From: Chthoniobacterales bacterium
GTDB lineage: Bacteria; Verrucomicrobiota; Verrucomicrobiia; Chthoniobacterales; UBA10450
Direction of reading: 5' to 3'
DNA length: 21,007 nt
NCBI GenBank assembly: GCA_013695925.1
Contig: JACCZO010000235.1
Coordinates: forward strand, 1-21,007
The position numbers and the translations under genes are program-made. The notes beneath the pieces are model-generated. The model was not told the DNA's origin and made no database searches. It was given only the letters and a program-made list of their open reading frames with translations. How positions within the stretch are numbered: position 1 is the stretch's first letter; every line of letters begins with the position of its first letter. Below, one piece after another: positions 13,924 through 21,007 of the stretch.

Positions 13924-14499
13924 TTATTCCGATTTGGATTTCGTCGCCGTGCTGGCCGCCGGGATGTGCAGTTTCTGTCCGATCTGCAGCTTGCGCGGAT
14001 CGGTGATTTGGTTGAGCTCGAGCAGGTCGACTTCCGAAACTTTCAGACGCCGCGCGATCGTGACCGGGTTGTCTCCTTTCACGACGGTGTAGATCTTGCC
14101 GGAATCGGGCACCGCCGGGGTCATGATCACCGGCTTGGCATGTTCGGCGGCTGTCTCCGGCGCTTTGCTTTCGGTCTTCACTGCAACCTTCGCTATTTCG
14201 TCAGGCTGAGCTGTCTCCGGTTCGTCCGTCGTTACGGCGGGAGCAGCAGCGGAAGTCGCGACCGCTTCCAGCGCGTTCGCGGTCGCCATCGTCTCGCGCG
14301 TCTTGATCGTATTGAAGGCGATGATTCCCGCCACAGCCACGATGTGGAGAACAAGGACAATCAGGAGCGCGCGCGACAATTTCATGTTCGGCTCCGACAT
14401 CTGCTCGTAATCCATGTCGTCGGGCAGGCCGAGGGAGCGCGAGCGGCGCGCGGTCGTGGCCCGCAGTTTCTTTGGCATCATAATGGATGGTATTTTCAT
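13924..14499 (-). CDS. Single-pass membrane protein with C-terminal LysM domain
   Basis: A 191-residue protein. The N-terminus is cytoplasmic and basic (1-40). One membrane segment at about 43-63 follows, then an Ala/Pro/Glu/Thr-rich linker (about 70-132) and one LysM domain at about 136-180 (YTVVKGDNPVTIARRLKV, ELNQITDPRKLQIGQKLHIP). LysM domains bind GlcNAc-containing glycans, so the predicted role is to hold peptidoglycan close to the inner membrane. Being inside the dcw cluster between murD and ftsW suggests a division or septal wall role (inference). The ATG at 14499 overlaps the murD stop in an ATGA, which fixes the start against the longer open frame. No enzymatic domain is visible. 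It is not one of the classical dcw genes. Confidence 0.85.
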   Translation of the reverse strand: MKIPSIMMPKKLRATTARRSRSLGLPDDMDYEQMSEPNMKLSRALLIVLVLHIVAVAGIIAFNTIKTRETMATANALEAVATSAAAPAVTTDEPETAQPDEIAKVAVKTESKAPETAAEHAKPVIMTPAVPDSGKIYTVVKGDNPVTIARRLKVSEVDLLELNQITDPRKLQIGQKLHIPAASTATKSKSE

Positions 14500-15830
14500 A
14501 GTGTTGGGTCGGGAAGGCCGCGCACGAGAGCGCGGAATTGATCGCCGCGATCGGCGTAACTCTTGAACATGTCGAAGGAGGAGGTGCCGGGAGAAAAGAG
14601 AACGATTTCGCCTTCGCGGGCCGCGGCCTGCGCGCGCTCGACGGCTGCGCCTAACGACGAGGCGAGCTCGCATTCCGTCGCCTCGCGCCAGTCGTGCGCG
14701 ACGCGGGAAGCGATCTCCCCGATCAGGACGGCGTGCTGCACTTTGCGCGCGACCAGCGGGGCGATGGCATCGAAAGCGAAGCCTTTGTCTTTCCCGCCGG
14801 CGATGAGAACGATCGGTTTGGTCGCGCTGAGAAGGGCTTTTTCGAGGGCGTCGAGATTGGTTGCCTTCGAATCGTTGATGTAGTCGACGCCTGCAATCGC
14901 GCGGATGAATTCGAGACGATGGAGCTGCGCGCGATAGGCGCAGAGCGGCGGCACCATTTCCTCAAAGGAGAGGCCGCGCGCGCGGCCGACCGCGAGCGCC
15001 GCCATCATGTTCTCGGCATTATGCGGACCGCGCAATTGCGCCTGGGCCAGATCGAGGACGGGCTGCTGCTGGAAAACGATCCAGCCCTCCCTTAACGAAA
15101 AGTCGCCGTCGTTAGTCCAGGCGCTGAAAGTGGTGACGCGCGCTTTCAGACCGGGCAGATCTTCCGCGACATTGATCACCGCCGTGTCGTTCGCCGTTTG
15201 GTTTTCGAAAATGCGCAGCTTGGCGGCGCGATATTCACGGATCGACGGATAACGATCGAGGTGGTCGGGCGCGAAATTGAGCCAGACGCTGATCTCGGGA
15301 TGAAATTCGCGAATCGTTTCGAGCTGGAACGAGCTGACCTCGACGGTCAGGACGGCGTAGTCTTCCTTCTCACGGGCCGCTTCCACGAGCGGTTTGCCGA
15401 TGTTGCCGCAGGCCACCGTGCGCTGAGCGCAGGCGTTCAACATTTGCGCGATGAGTTCCGTCGTCGTCGTTTTGCCGTTCGTGCCGGTAATCCCGATCAC
15501 CGGGACGTGACAAAATTGCCAACCAAGCTCGAGCTCGCCGATCGTCGGAATGTTCTTGCGCGAAAAATTTCGGCCTAACGGGAGCTCCGGATCGATTCCG
15601 GGACTGAGCACGCCGAGATCGTAAACGGCCGGATCTTCTTCCGCTGCGGGACCGCAGAGCAGGTAAACGCCTTTCGCGCGCAACGGATCGAGGCCGGCCA
15701 ATTTTTCCTCGGGCGCGCTGTCGAGCATCGTCACCTTCGTGCCTTCCTCCGCGAGGAGAAGCGCCGCCGCCTTGCCGCTCCGGCCCGCGCCGAGCACTGC
15801 GACGCTTCTATTTTTGTAGTCGGGCTTCAT
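14496..15830 (-). CDS. murD: UDP-MurNAc-L-alanine--D-glutamate ligase
   Basis: A cytoplasmic Mur ligase of 444 residues adding D-Glu to UDP-MurNAc-L-Ala. Seen are the N-terminal VAVLGAGRSGKAAALL (10-25), P-loop GITGTNGKTTTTEL (113-126), LNFAPDHLDRY (184-194), the HNAENMMAA block (270-278), YINDSKATN (317-325) and LIAGGKDKGF. The ATG at 15830 preceded by GGAGA gives the family N-terminus. An in-frame GTG at 15845 would add five residues and has no ribosome binding site. The 3' end overlaps the LysM gene by four bases. A 9-mer word is at 14649-14657, and one-mismatch copies are at 15109-15117 and 15573-15581. Confidence 0.95.
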   Translation of the reverse strand: MKPDYKNRSVAVLGAGRSGKAAALLLAEEGTKVTMLDSAPEEKLAGLDPLRAKGVYLLCGPAAEEDPAVYDLGVLSPGIDPELPLGRNFSRKNIPTIGELELGWQFCHVPVIGITGTNGKTTTTELIAQMLNACAQRTVACGNIGKPLVEAAREKEDYAVLTVEVSSFQLETIREFHPEISVWLNFAPDHLDRYPSIREYRAAKLRIFENQTANDTAVINVAEDLPGLKARVTTFSAWTNDGDFSLREGWIVFQQQPVLDLAQAQLRGPHNAENMMAALAVGRARGLSFEEMVPPLCAYRAQLHRLEFIRAIAGVDYINDSKATNLDALEKALLSATKPIVLIAGGKDKGFAFDAIAPLVARKVQHAVLIGEIASRVAHDWREATECELASSLGAAVERAQAAAREGEIVLFSPGTSSFDMFKSYADRGDQFRALVRGLPDPTL

Positions 15831-15876
15831 CGCTCTCCATTCCACTCCGAACGCCGTGCAAAAATAGAGGGATTGT

Positions 15877-16977
15877 TCATCGCAGTTTCAACGTGGCCAG
15901 GCCGAGAAGGGCGAAGACAATCGAGACGATCCAGAATCGGACGATGACGGTGTTTTCCTTCCAGCCGCTCAGCTCGAAATGGTGATGAAGCGGCGACATG
16001 GCGAAGAGCCGTTTGCCGGTCAGCTTGAAACTCAGAACCTGGAGAATGACGGAGACCGCTTCGATGACGAAGACGCCGCCCACGACCGCGAGGAGCAGCT
16101 CCTGTTTACAACAAATCGCCACGACGCCAATCGTCCCGCCGATGGCGAGCGAGCCGGTGTCTCCCATGAAGACTTTGGCGGGGTGACAGTTAAACCAGAG
16201 AAAGCCCAGACCGGCCCCAACGAGCGCGGCGCAGACCACCGCGAGCTCACCCGAGAAGGGGTAAAAGGGAACCTGCAGATATTGCGCGATGCGGAAATTT
16301 CCGGCGGCGTAGGCAAGCAGAGCGTAGGCAAACGTGACCGTGATCGTGCAGCCAATCGCGAGACCGTCGAGGCCGTCGGTCAGATTCACCGCGTTCGAGG
16401 CGCCGACGATGATGAGCGCGAAAAAGAAAAAGGTAAAAATGCCCATGTTCACGATGACGGGCAGTTTGTAGAACGGCAGGTAGAGTGAGCGCGCCTGCAC
16501 TTCAATCAGGGGATTGAGGAGAAAAAAGCCGGTCACAATTCCGGCGAGGACGATTTGGAAAACGAGTTTCAGCCGGCCGCTGATCCCGTCCGACTTCTTC
16601 TTCGTCACCTTCAGGTAATCATCGACGAAGCCGAGAATGCCGAGGTAAACCATGGAGAAAATAACCAGCCAGACGAAGGGATTATCCGGACGCGCCCAAG
16701 CGACCGAGGCGACCACGACCGAGCTGATGACGAGCACGCCACCCATCGTGGGCGTGCCTTGTTTACCCCCATGCAACTCGGCCAGGTGCCGCACCTCGGA
16801 GGCGGTCCGAATCGGCTGGCCGATCTTGAGCGAGACGAGTTTGCGGATGACGTAGTTGCCGAAAAGGAGCGAGATGGCGAAAGCCGTGATGGCGGCGAGG
16901 ACGGCGCGAAAGGTGACATAATAAAAAACGTTGAAGCCCTTAAAATTCTCCGTCAGGAGATGGAGGTAAAACATCAT
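15877..16977 (-). CDS. mraY: Phospho-MurNAc-pentapeptide translocase (lipid I synthase)
   Basis: A polytopic inner-membrane enzyme of 366 residues that joins UDP-MurNAc-pentapeptide to undecaprenyl phosphate. Key motifs are GTPTMGGVL (74-82), FVDDYLKV with the aspartate pair at 119-120, SNAVNLTDGLDGLA (194-207), HPAKVFMGDTGSLA (265-278) and MSPLHHHFEL (327-336). About ten hydrophobic segments are visible. The frame is open much further upstream but that part is arginine-rich shadow of murF. The tandem ATGATG at 16977/16974 overlaps the murF stop as ATGA and gives the normal N-terminus MMFYLHLL. It lies 46 bases before murD. No perfect 9-mer word occurs in this gene. Confidence 0.96.
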   Translation of the reverse strand: MMFYLHLLTENFKGFNVFYYVTFRAVLAAITAFAISLLFGNYVIRKLVSLKIGQPIRTASEVRHLAELHGGKQGTPTMGGVLVISSVVVASVAWARPDNPFVWLVIFSMVYLGILGFVDDYLKVTKKKSDGISGRLKLVFQIVLAGIVTGFFLLNPLIEVQARSLYLPFYKLPVIVNMGIFTFFFFALIIVGASNAVNLTDGLDGLAIGCTITVTFAYALLAYAAGNFRIAQYLQVPFYPFSGELAVVCAALVGAGLGFLWFNCHPAKVFMGDTGSLAIGGTIGVVAICCKQELLLAVVGGVFVIEAVSVILQVLSFKLTGKRLFAMSPLHHHFELSGWKENTVIVRFWIVSIVFALLGLATLKLR

Positions 16978-18368
16978 GACGCGCAATGGGCTTCCAGCTG
17001 GCGTTTCGTAAATTCCTCCAGGACGCGCTCGGTGCGGGCGGCGCGGCTTCCCTTGATCAGGACGAGATCGCCCGGGCGCGCGGTCTGGCAAAGGAACTCG
17101 GCCACTTCTGCCGGCGAAGCGAGCGTGCGGCTGTTGGTCGAACCGGCGGCGCGCGCGGCGGCGGCGATCTCGGCGGAGTCTTTGCCTAACGAGATGAGGC
17201 AATCGATGCCTAACGAAGCCGCCACCTCACCGACTTCGCGATGGCCGCGGGCGGAAGCGGCCCCCAGCTCGGTCATTTGCCCGAGGACCGCGATCCGTTG
17301 TCCGTCGGTCTCGAGCTCGGCCAGGGTACGGAGGGCGGCCTTGGTCGAGTCGGGATTGGCGTTGTAGCTGTCGTCGATGAACTGGACGCCACCGATATTT
17401 TTGATTTGCAGACGTGCCTTGGTGACCGGCGCGGCCGCGAGGCCGGCGGCGCATTCCTCGAGCGAAAGACCGAAGACGCGCCCGGCGGCGATCGCGAGCA
17501 GAGCGTTTTGCACCATGTGCAGCCCGGGAACCGGCAGGACGGTGTGGCAGCGATGCGCGCCTTCAAAGACGGTAAATTCCGCTCCATCGGCGGTCTGGAC
17601 AATCTCGCGCGCCTGCACCTCGCCGCCCTCGATCCCGGCGAAAATGACGCGGGCGGAAGTGCGCTGTGCGATCGCCTCGGCGAATTCGTCCCCGCGAGGC
17701 AGAATGAGGGTTCCGCTCGCCGGCAGGGCGGCGGCGAGCTCGCCTTTTTCCTGCGCGATCGCTTCGCGCGTCCCCATAAATTCGAGATGCGCGATGCCGA
17801 TGTTGGTGATGATCGCAACGTCCGGTTGCGCCAGTTGCGCGAGGGGTGCGATCTCGCCCGGATGATTCATTCCGATTTCCCAAACCCCGATCTGGTCGCG
17901 GGCGCTGGCCGCGAGCATGGTCTGCGGCAGGCCGACGTGATTGTTGAGATTGCCTTCCGTCTTCGTGACCTGGAAACGGTGCCCGAGGACGGAGGCGGTA
18001 AAATCTTTCGTGCTCGTTTTGCCATTGCTGCCGGTGATGGCCACGACCTTGATGCCTAACGAGCGGCGGTATCGGGCTGCGACCTGTTGGTAGGCAAGGA
18101 GCGGATCAGCGACGCGAAGGAGTGCGAAATCGGGCGGAGTTTTGCCGCTCCAATTCCGCTCCACGATCGCGCCCGCCGCGCCGTGGACGAAGGCGTCGTT
18201 GACGAATTTATGCCCGTCGAAATTGTCGCCGGAGAGTGCGACGAAGAGATCACCCGGCCGTGTGGTGCGGGAGTCGGTGCTGAGATGCGTGATCCGCATA
18301 TCGCCCCGGCCATTCTGTCGCTCGGCCGCGGCGGATTGCGCGACTTCTTCGATCGTGAGCGGGTCCAT
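16974..18368 (-). CDS. murF: UDP-MurNAc-tripeptide--D-alanyl-D-alanine ligase
   Basis: A cytoplasmic Mur ligase of 464 residues that adds the D-Ala-D-Ala made by Ddl. Landmarks are DSRTTRPGDLFVALSGDNFDGH (32-53), P-loop ITGSNGKTSTKDF (111-123), EIGMNHPGEIA, HMVQNALLAIAAG, FIDDSYNANPDSTKAAL and the C-terminal LIKGSRAARTERVLE. The frame continues upstream into translated palindromic repeat. The ATG at 18368 (MDPLTIEEVAQ) is the sensible start, with AAGGAG 14 bases before it, a rather long spacing. Three 9-mer words (17184, 17208, 18054) are all read as Ser-Leu-Gly, and the first two are only 15 bases apart. The stop overlaps mraY. Confidence 0.95.
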   Translation of the reverse strand: MDPLTIEEVAQSAAAERQNGRGDMRITHLSTDSRTTRPGDLFVALSGDNFDGHKFVNDAFVHGAAGAIVERNWSGKTPPDFALLRVADPLLAYQQVAARYRRSLGIKVVAITGSNGKTSTKDFTASVLGHRFQVTKTEGNLNNHVGLPQTMLAASARDQIGVWEIGMNHPGEIAPLAQLAQPDVAIITNIGIAHLEFMGTREAIAQEKGELAAALPASGTLILPRGDEFAEAIAQRTSARVIFAGIEGGEVQAREIVQTADGAEFTVFEGAHRCHTVLPVPGLHMVQNALLAIAAGRVFGLSLEECAAGLAAAPVTKARLQIKNIGGVQFIDDSYNANPDSTKAALRTLAELETDGQRIAVLGQMTELGAASARGHREVGEVAASLGIDCLISLGKDSAEIAAAARAAGSTNSRTLASPAEVAEFLCQTARPGDLVLIKGSRAARTERVLEEFTKRQLEAHCAS

Positions 18369-18382
18369 CGTCAGCGCGGCAA

Positions 18383-18388
18383 CTCCTT
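18383..18388 (-). promoter_or_regulatory. Possible ribosome binding site of murF
   Basis: AAGGAG on the minus strand stands 14 bases before the ATG at 18368, further than usual, and adjoins the palindromic unit beginning at 18391. Confidence 0.4.
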
Positions 18389-18390
18389 CT

Positions 18391-18519
18391 GGGGAGCGCG
18401 TGCGCCTCGCACGCTGGTTTCGGCGCCTCGCCGAAACGAACTTTTCCCTGCCGTTCGGTTGTCGCATGAGTGTTTGCGGCGAGGCGCCGCAAACGGCACG
18501 CGAGGCGCGTGCGCTCCCC
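18391..18519. repeat. Head-to-head pair of REP/BIME-like palindromic units in the murE to murF gap
   Basis: The left unit has GGGGAGC, hairpin A GCGTGCG-CCT-CGCACGC (18398-18414) and hairpin B GTTTCGGCG-CCT-CGCCGAAAC (18417-18437). The right unit, in opposite orientation, has hairpin B GTTTGCGGCG-AGG-CGCCGCAAAC (18472-18494), hairpin A GCACGCG-AGG-CGCGTGC (18496-18512) and GCTCCCC (to 18519). In hairpin A of the left unit two bases in each arm are exchanged against the other copies in a compensating way, which keeps the pairing and implies selection on the fold. Edges and layout match the pair at 8837-8982, including the shared flank TTCTGGGGAGCGC. Confidence 0.8.
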
Positions 18520-18557
18520 AGAATCCGCTGCGAGCCTGTGTGGAAAGATTCATCACT

Positions 18558-20036
18558 CTAAAATTCCAGCGGTCGGTTTTCCAAAGCGCGCAGAGCCGTT
18601 TGGCGGTCATCGAACGGGATGGTGTGATCGGCAAATTCCTGGTAGGTCTCGTGCCCTTTGCCGGCGATGAGGATGATATCGCGCGGCTGGGCGAGGGCGA
18701 TGGCGCGGGCGATCGCTTCCGCGCGGTCCGGCACGGTTTCGAAGTTCTCCGAGCGAAAGCCTTTTGTTATCTCGGCGATGATGGCGAACGGATCTTCCTT
18801 CCGCGGATTGTCGGAGGTGATAATGCTGTAATCGGCGTTCTGATCGGCCACCCGGCCCATGAGCGGGCGCTTCTGTTTGTCGCGATCGCCGCCCGCGCCA
18901 AAGACCACGACAAGGCGGCGCGGACTGAGTTCGCGCAGGGTCTTAAGGACATTGAGGAGGGCATCGGGGGTGTGGGCGTAATCGACGAAAATCTGGAACT
19001 GGCGTTTCGCCGGGACGATCTCGAGCCGGCCGGGAACCTGAGGCGACTTGGCCAGGCTGAGGACCGCCTCGCGCAGACTTACGCCTAACGAATTGGCGGC
19101 GGCCAGCGCGGCCATCGCGTTCATGACATTGAAGCGTCCGATGAGCGGGACGCGGACGAGGTAGATCTTGCCGCGGGCGTCGAGCTGGAAAGAGGTGCCG
19201 CTGAATTCGGCCCGGTAATTGGAAGCCCGAAAATCGGCCCGCGCGCTCATCCCGTAGGTGACGACCGGGGTTTCGTCGCCGAGACGTTTCACCAGTTGCT
19301 CGCCGTAACGATCGTCGAGGTTAATGACGGCGCGCGCTTCCTTCTTGTTAGGCTGATCTTTCAGCCCGGTGAAGAGCCGTGCCTTGGCCTCGAAGTAGTT
19401 TTCCATCGTCTGATGAAAATCGAGATGGTCCTGGGTGAGGTTGGTGAAGACAGCGACGTCCCATTCCAGGCCGCGGGTGCGCTCTTGGGCGAGGGCGTGG
19501 GAGGAGACCTCCATCACGGCCGCTTTACAGCCGGCGCCGGCCATTTGTGCGAGTAATTCCTGCAGGTCAAGCGATTCGGGCGTCGTGCGGGTGGCGGGTA
19601 AGACGCGTTCGCCGATCTCGTAGCGGACCGTGCCGATCAAACCGCTGCGCAACCCGGCGTTTTCACAGATGTGTTTGAGCAGGAAGGTGGTCGTCGTCTT
19701 GCCGTTCGTCCCGGTGACGCCGGCCATCTTCAAACGGAGCGCGGGTTTTTTGAAAAAGGTAAACGCCAGGTCGGCCAGCGCGACGCGGCTGTTCTCGACC
19801 ACGATGGAGGTGGCGTGGGAATGCGACTCCGGGCGTTCCACCACGATCGCCGACGCGCCTCTCTCGATCGCCTGTTCGGTAAACTTGTGGCCATCAACGT
19901 TCGCGCCGCGGACCGCGACATAGAGGCCGTTTTTCTGCACGCGGCGCGAATCGTAGAAGATGCCGTCGACCTCGCGATCGAGTGGCCCGAGAACTTCCTG
20001 TACCGGGATGGAGTCGGCGAGAATTTTGAGCTGCAT
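18558..20036 (-). CDS. murE: UDP-MurNAc-L-Ala-D-Glu--meso-diaminopimelate ligase
   Basis: A cytoplasmic Mur ligase of 492 residues adding the third stem residue. Motifs are FYDSRRVQKNGLYVAVRG (27-44), P-loop GVTGTNGKTTTTFLL (106-120), MEVSSHAL, TNLTQDHLDFH, the FNVMNAMAA block, VDYAHTPDAL and DNPRKEDP (409-416). The DNPR motif is the accepted signature of meso-diaminopimelate specificity, so the wall is predicted to be DAP-type. The start is not certain: ATG at 20036 (MQLKILAD) gives the usual N-terminus 28 bases after ftsI. An in-frame ATG at 20078 would overlap ftsI by 14 bases. Neither has a clear ribosome binding site. A 9-mer word lies at 19083-19091 and a one-mismatch copy at 19345-19353. 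Confidence 0.95.
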   Translation of the reverse strand: MQLKILADSIPVQEVLGPLDREVDGIFYDSRRVQKNGLYVAVRGANVDGHKFTEQAIERGASAIVVERPESHSHATSIVVENSRVALADLAFTFFKKPALRLKMAGVTGTNGKTTTTFLLKHICENAGLRSGLIGTVRYEIGERVLPATRTTPESLDLQELLAQMAGAGCKAAVMEVSSHALAQERTRGLEWDVAVFTNLTQDHLDFHQTMENYFEAKARLFTGLKDQPNKKEARAVINLDDRYGEQLVKRLGDETPVVTYGMSARADFRASNYRAEFSGTSFQLDARGKIYLVRVPLIGRFNVMNAMAALAAANSLGVSLREAVLSLAKSPQVPGRLEIVPAKRQFQIFVDYAHTPDALLNVLKTLRELSPRRLVVVFGAGGDRDKQKRPLMGRVADQNADYSIITSDNPRKEDPFAIIAEITKGFRSENFETVPDRAEAIARAIALAQPRDIILIAGKGHETYQEFADHTIPFDDRQTALRALENRPLEF

Positions 20037-20064
20037 GAGGCGTGGACACGCGAGACGCGGGAAT

Positions 20065-21007
20065 CTAATGACTGGCATTAGTTAAGGCGACTCGTCCGGC
20101 CGTGTCTTGCGTTCCAATTTCCTCATGCGGCTCAAGATCGAGATACCGCGCCGCCTGTTCCGCGACGCGGGAAAAGATGGGTCCGGCGACCGTGCCGCCG
20201 TAATTCAGGTTGGGGTCCTTGGTGTGGGCGTCGTCGAGCACGACGAGGCCGACGAAGGCTGGATTTTCGGAGGGAAGAAAACCGCTGAAAGAGACAACGT
20301 ATTTGTTCTTCTCGTAGCCGCCGCCGGGGGCCGCCTTTTGCGCGGTACCGGTTTTGCCGGAAATGGTGAAACCGGGCACGGCCGCTTCAACCGCAGTCCC
20401 GCGCTTGCTCACGACGCCGCGGAGGGCGAGAGCGATCTGCGAAGCCGTCTGCGATGAGATGACTTGCCTAACGAGAGTCGGCTTGAGGTCGCCCGTGACC
20501 TTGCCCTTGTCGTCGATGACCGTCTTGACGATGCGGGGCTGGATCAGTTTACCGCCGTTGGCGACCGTCGCCATGGCCATCAGCATCTGCAAAGGGGTCA
20601 CGCCGACTTCCTGGCCCATCGGGATGCGGGTGATGGAAATCTTGCTCCAGTTCCGCGGCGGATGGACCATCCCGCGGATCTCGCCCGGCAACTCGATCCC
20701 TGTGCGATCGCCGAAACCGAAACGGCGGATGTATTCGTAGAACTTTTGTTCGCCGAGCATCATCGCCAGCTTGGCGGCGCCGATGTTGCTCGAATGAACG
20801 AGCACGTCCTGCACGCTCAGGTCCCCGTAGCCTTTGTGCCCGTGATCGTGGAGCGGACGGCCGAAGACGTTCCAGACGCCGTTCTCGCAGAAGATCATCG
20901 AGTCGAGGCTGACCTTGCGCTCGTTGAGCGCGGCCGCCGCGGTCACGATTTTGAAAGTCGAGCCGGGCTCCATCATGTCGATGATGGCGCGGTTTTTCAT
21001 CTGCTCC
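20065..21007 (-). CDS. ftsI: Septal transpeptidase FtsI (PBP3), C-terminal part (runs off right edge)
   Basis: The visible 313 residues are the transpeptidase domain of a class B penicillin-binding protein. All three active-site motifs are present: EPGSTFK with the nucleophilic serine near visible residue 16, HSSN near 71-74, and SGKTGTAQK near 216-224. MGQEVGVTPLQMLMAMATVANGG is also typical. The N-terminal membrane anchor and pedestal lie outside the window. No PASTA domain follows, and the protein ends about 90 residues after the KTG motif. It crosslinks septal peptidoglycan in the periplasm together with FtsW. Its position before murE matches the standard dcw order, which supports FtsI over an elongation PBP2. 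A 9-mer word occurs at 20466-20474, read as Val-Arg. Confidence 0.93.
   Translation of the reverse strand, partial: EQMKNRAIIDMMEPGSTFKIVTAAAALNERKVSLDSMIFCENGVWNVFGRPLHDHGHKGYGDLSVQDVLVHSSNIGAAKLAMMLGEQKFYEYIRRFGFGDRTGIELPGEIRGMVHPPRNWSKISITRIPMGQEVGVTPLQMLMAMATVANGGKLIQPRIVKTVIDDKGKVTGDLKPTLVRQVISSQTASQIALALRGVVSKRGTAVEAAVPGFTISGKTGTAQKAAPGGGYEKNKYVVSFSGFLPSENPAFVGLVVLDDAHTKDPNLNYGGTVAGPIFSRVAEQAARYLDLEPHEEIGTQDTAGRVALTNASH

Larger units (their letters stand above)
947..20474. repeat. Dispersed 9-mer word GCCTAACGA / TCGTTAGGC (19 exact sites; span from first to last)
   Basis: Exact sites written GCCTAACGA on the plus strand start at 947, 3984, 4853, 8085, 8706, 10360, 12160, 13164, 14649, 17184, 17208, 18054, 19083 and 20466. 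Exact sites written TCGTTAGGC start at 3245, 5645, 7221, 7472 and 8653. Sites matching eight of nine at the core are 1700-1707, 12493-12500 and 13746-13753. Other one-mismatch copies start at 5490, 13289, 15109, 15573 and 19345. Flanking bases are not conserved, so the unit is a short word and not part of a longer element. Sites were found by reading, so a few may have been missed. Confidence 0.9.

Noticed and set aside
14500..14673. N-terminal extension of the LysM protein
   Set aside because: It is the out-of-frame end of murD; the ATG at 14499 overlaps the murD stop in the usual way.
16978..17202. N-terminal extension of mraY
   Set aside because: It is arginine-rich out-of-frame murF sequence; the ATGA overlap and family length place the start at 16977.
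1..21007. CRISPR array, tRNA or rRNA
   Set aside because: No regularly spaced repeat-spacer pattern and no cloverleaf or rRNA-like stretch were seen on either strand; the 9-mer copies are irregularly spaced and too short.

Overview
The window looks like chromosomal DNA of a GC-rich, diderm, peptidoglycan-making bacterium, most likely a member of the Verrucomicrobiota (inference). The clues are a classical division/cell-wall (dcw) cluster in the standard order, a single-polypeptide MurC-MurB fusion of the kind described biochemically in Verrucomicrobium spinosum, a meso-diaminopimelate-type MurE, and a system II (ResB/CcsA) cytochrome c maturation locus with an N-terminally extended CcsA. No rRNA, tRNA, CRISPR array, phage or transposase gene is visible.

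Layout. From 21007 down to 4044 everything is on the minus strand, transcribed right to left: ftsI (3' part only), murE, murF, mraY, murD, a LysM membrane protein, ftsW, murG, murC-murB, ddl, ftsQ, ftsA, ftsZ. Several genes are coupled by ATGA or larger overlaps (murF/mraY, murD/lysM, murG/murC, ddl/ftsQ, ftsQ/ftsA). Together they make UDP-MurNAc-pentapeptide (murC-murB, murD, murE, murF, ddl), lipid I and II (mraY, murG), polymerise and crosslink it at the septum (ftsW, ftsI) and build the Z ring (ftsQ, ftsA, ftsZ). Left of ftsZ are a secreted MsrA (minus), a small PepSY-like exported protein (plus), a lipoprotein with a duplicated domain, resB and the start of ccsA (all minus). The left part reads as an envelope redox and cytochrome c assembly locus. 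No gap exceeds about 210 bases.

Two layers of structure lie on top of the genes. First, the 9-mer GCCTAACGA / TCGTTAGGC occurs 19 times without mismatch, about once per 1.1 kb against roughly 0.2 expected. It appears in several reading frames, on both strands, inside genes, over stop codons and in gaps. It behaves like a genome-wide DNA word, comparable to a DNA-uptake sequence, HIP1 or a Chi/KOPS-like word, and is the most interesting observation here. Second, the four long gaps inside the dcw cluster (184, 208, 190 and 189 bases) each contain a head-to-head pair of palindromic REP/BIME-like units. A related-looking three-way-junction palindrome lies in frame inside the N-terminal coding region of ccsA. 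A different AT-richer inverted-repeat element overlaps the ftsZ stop codon.
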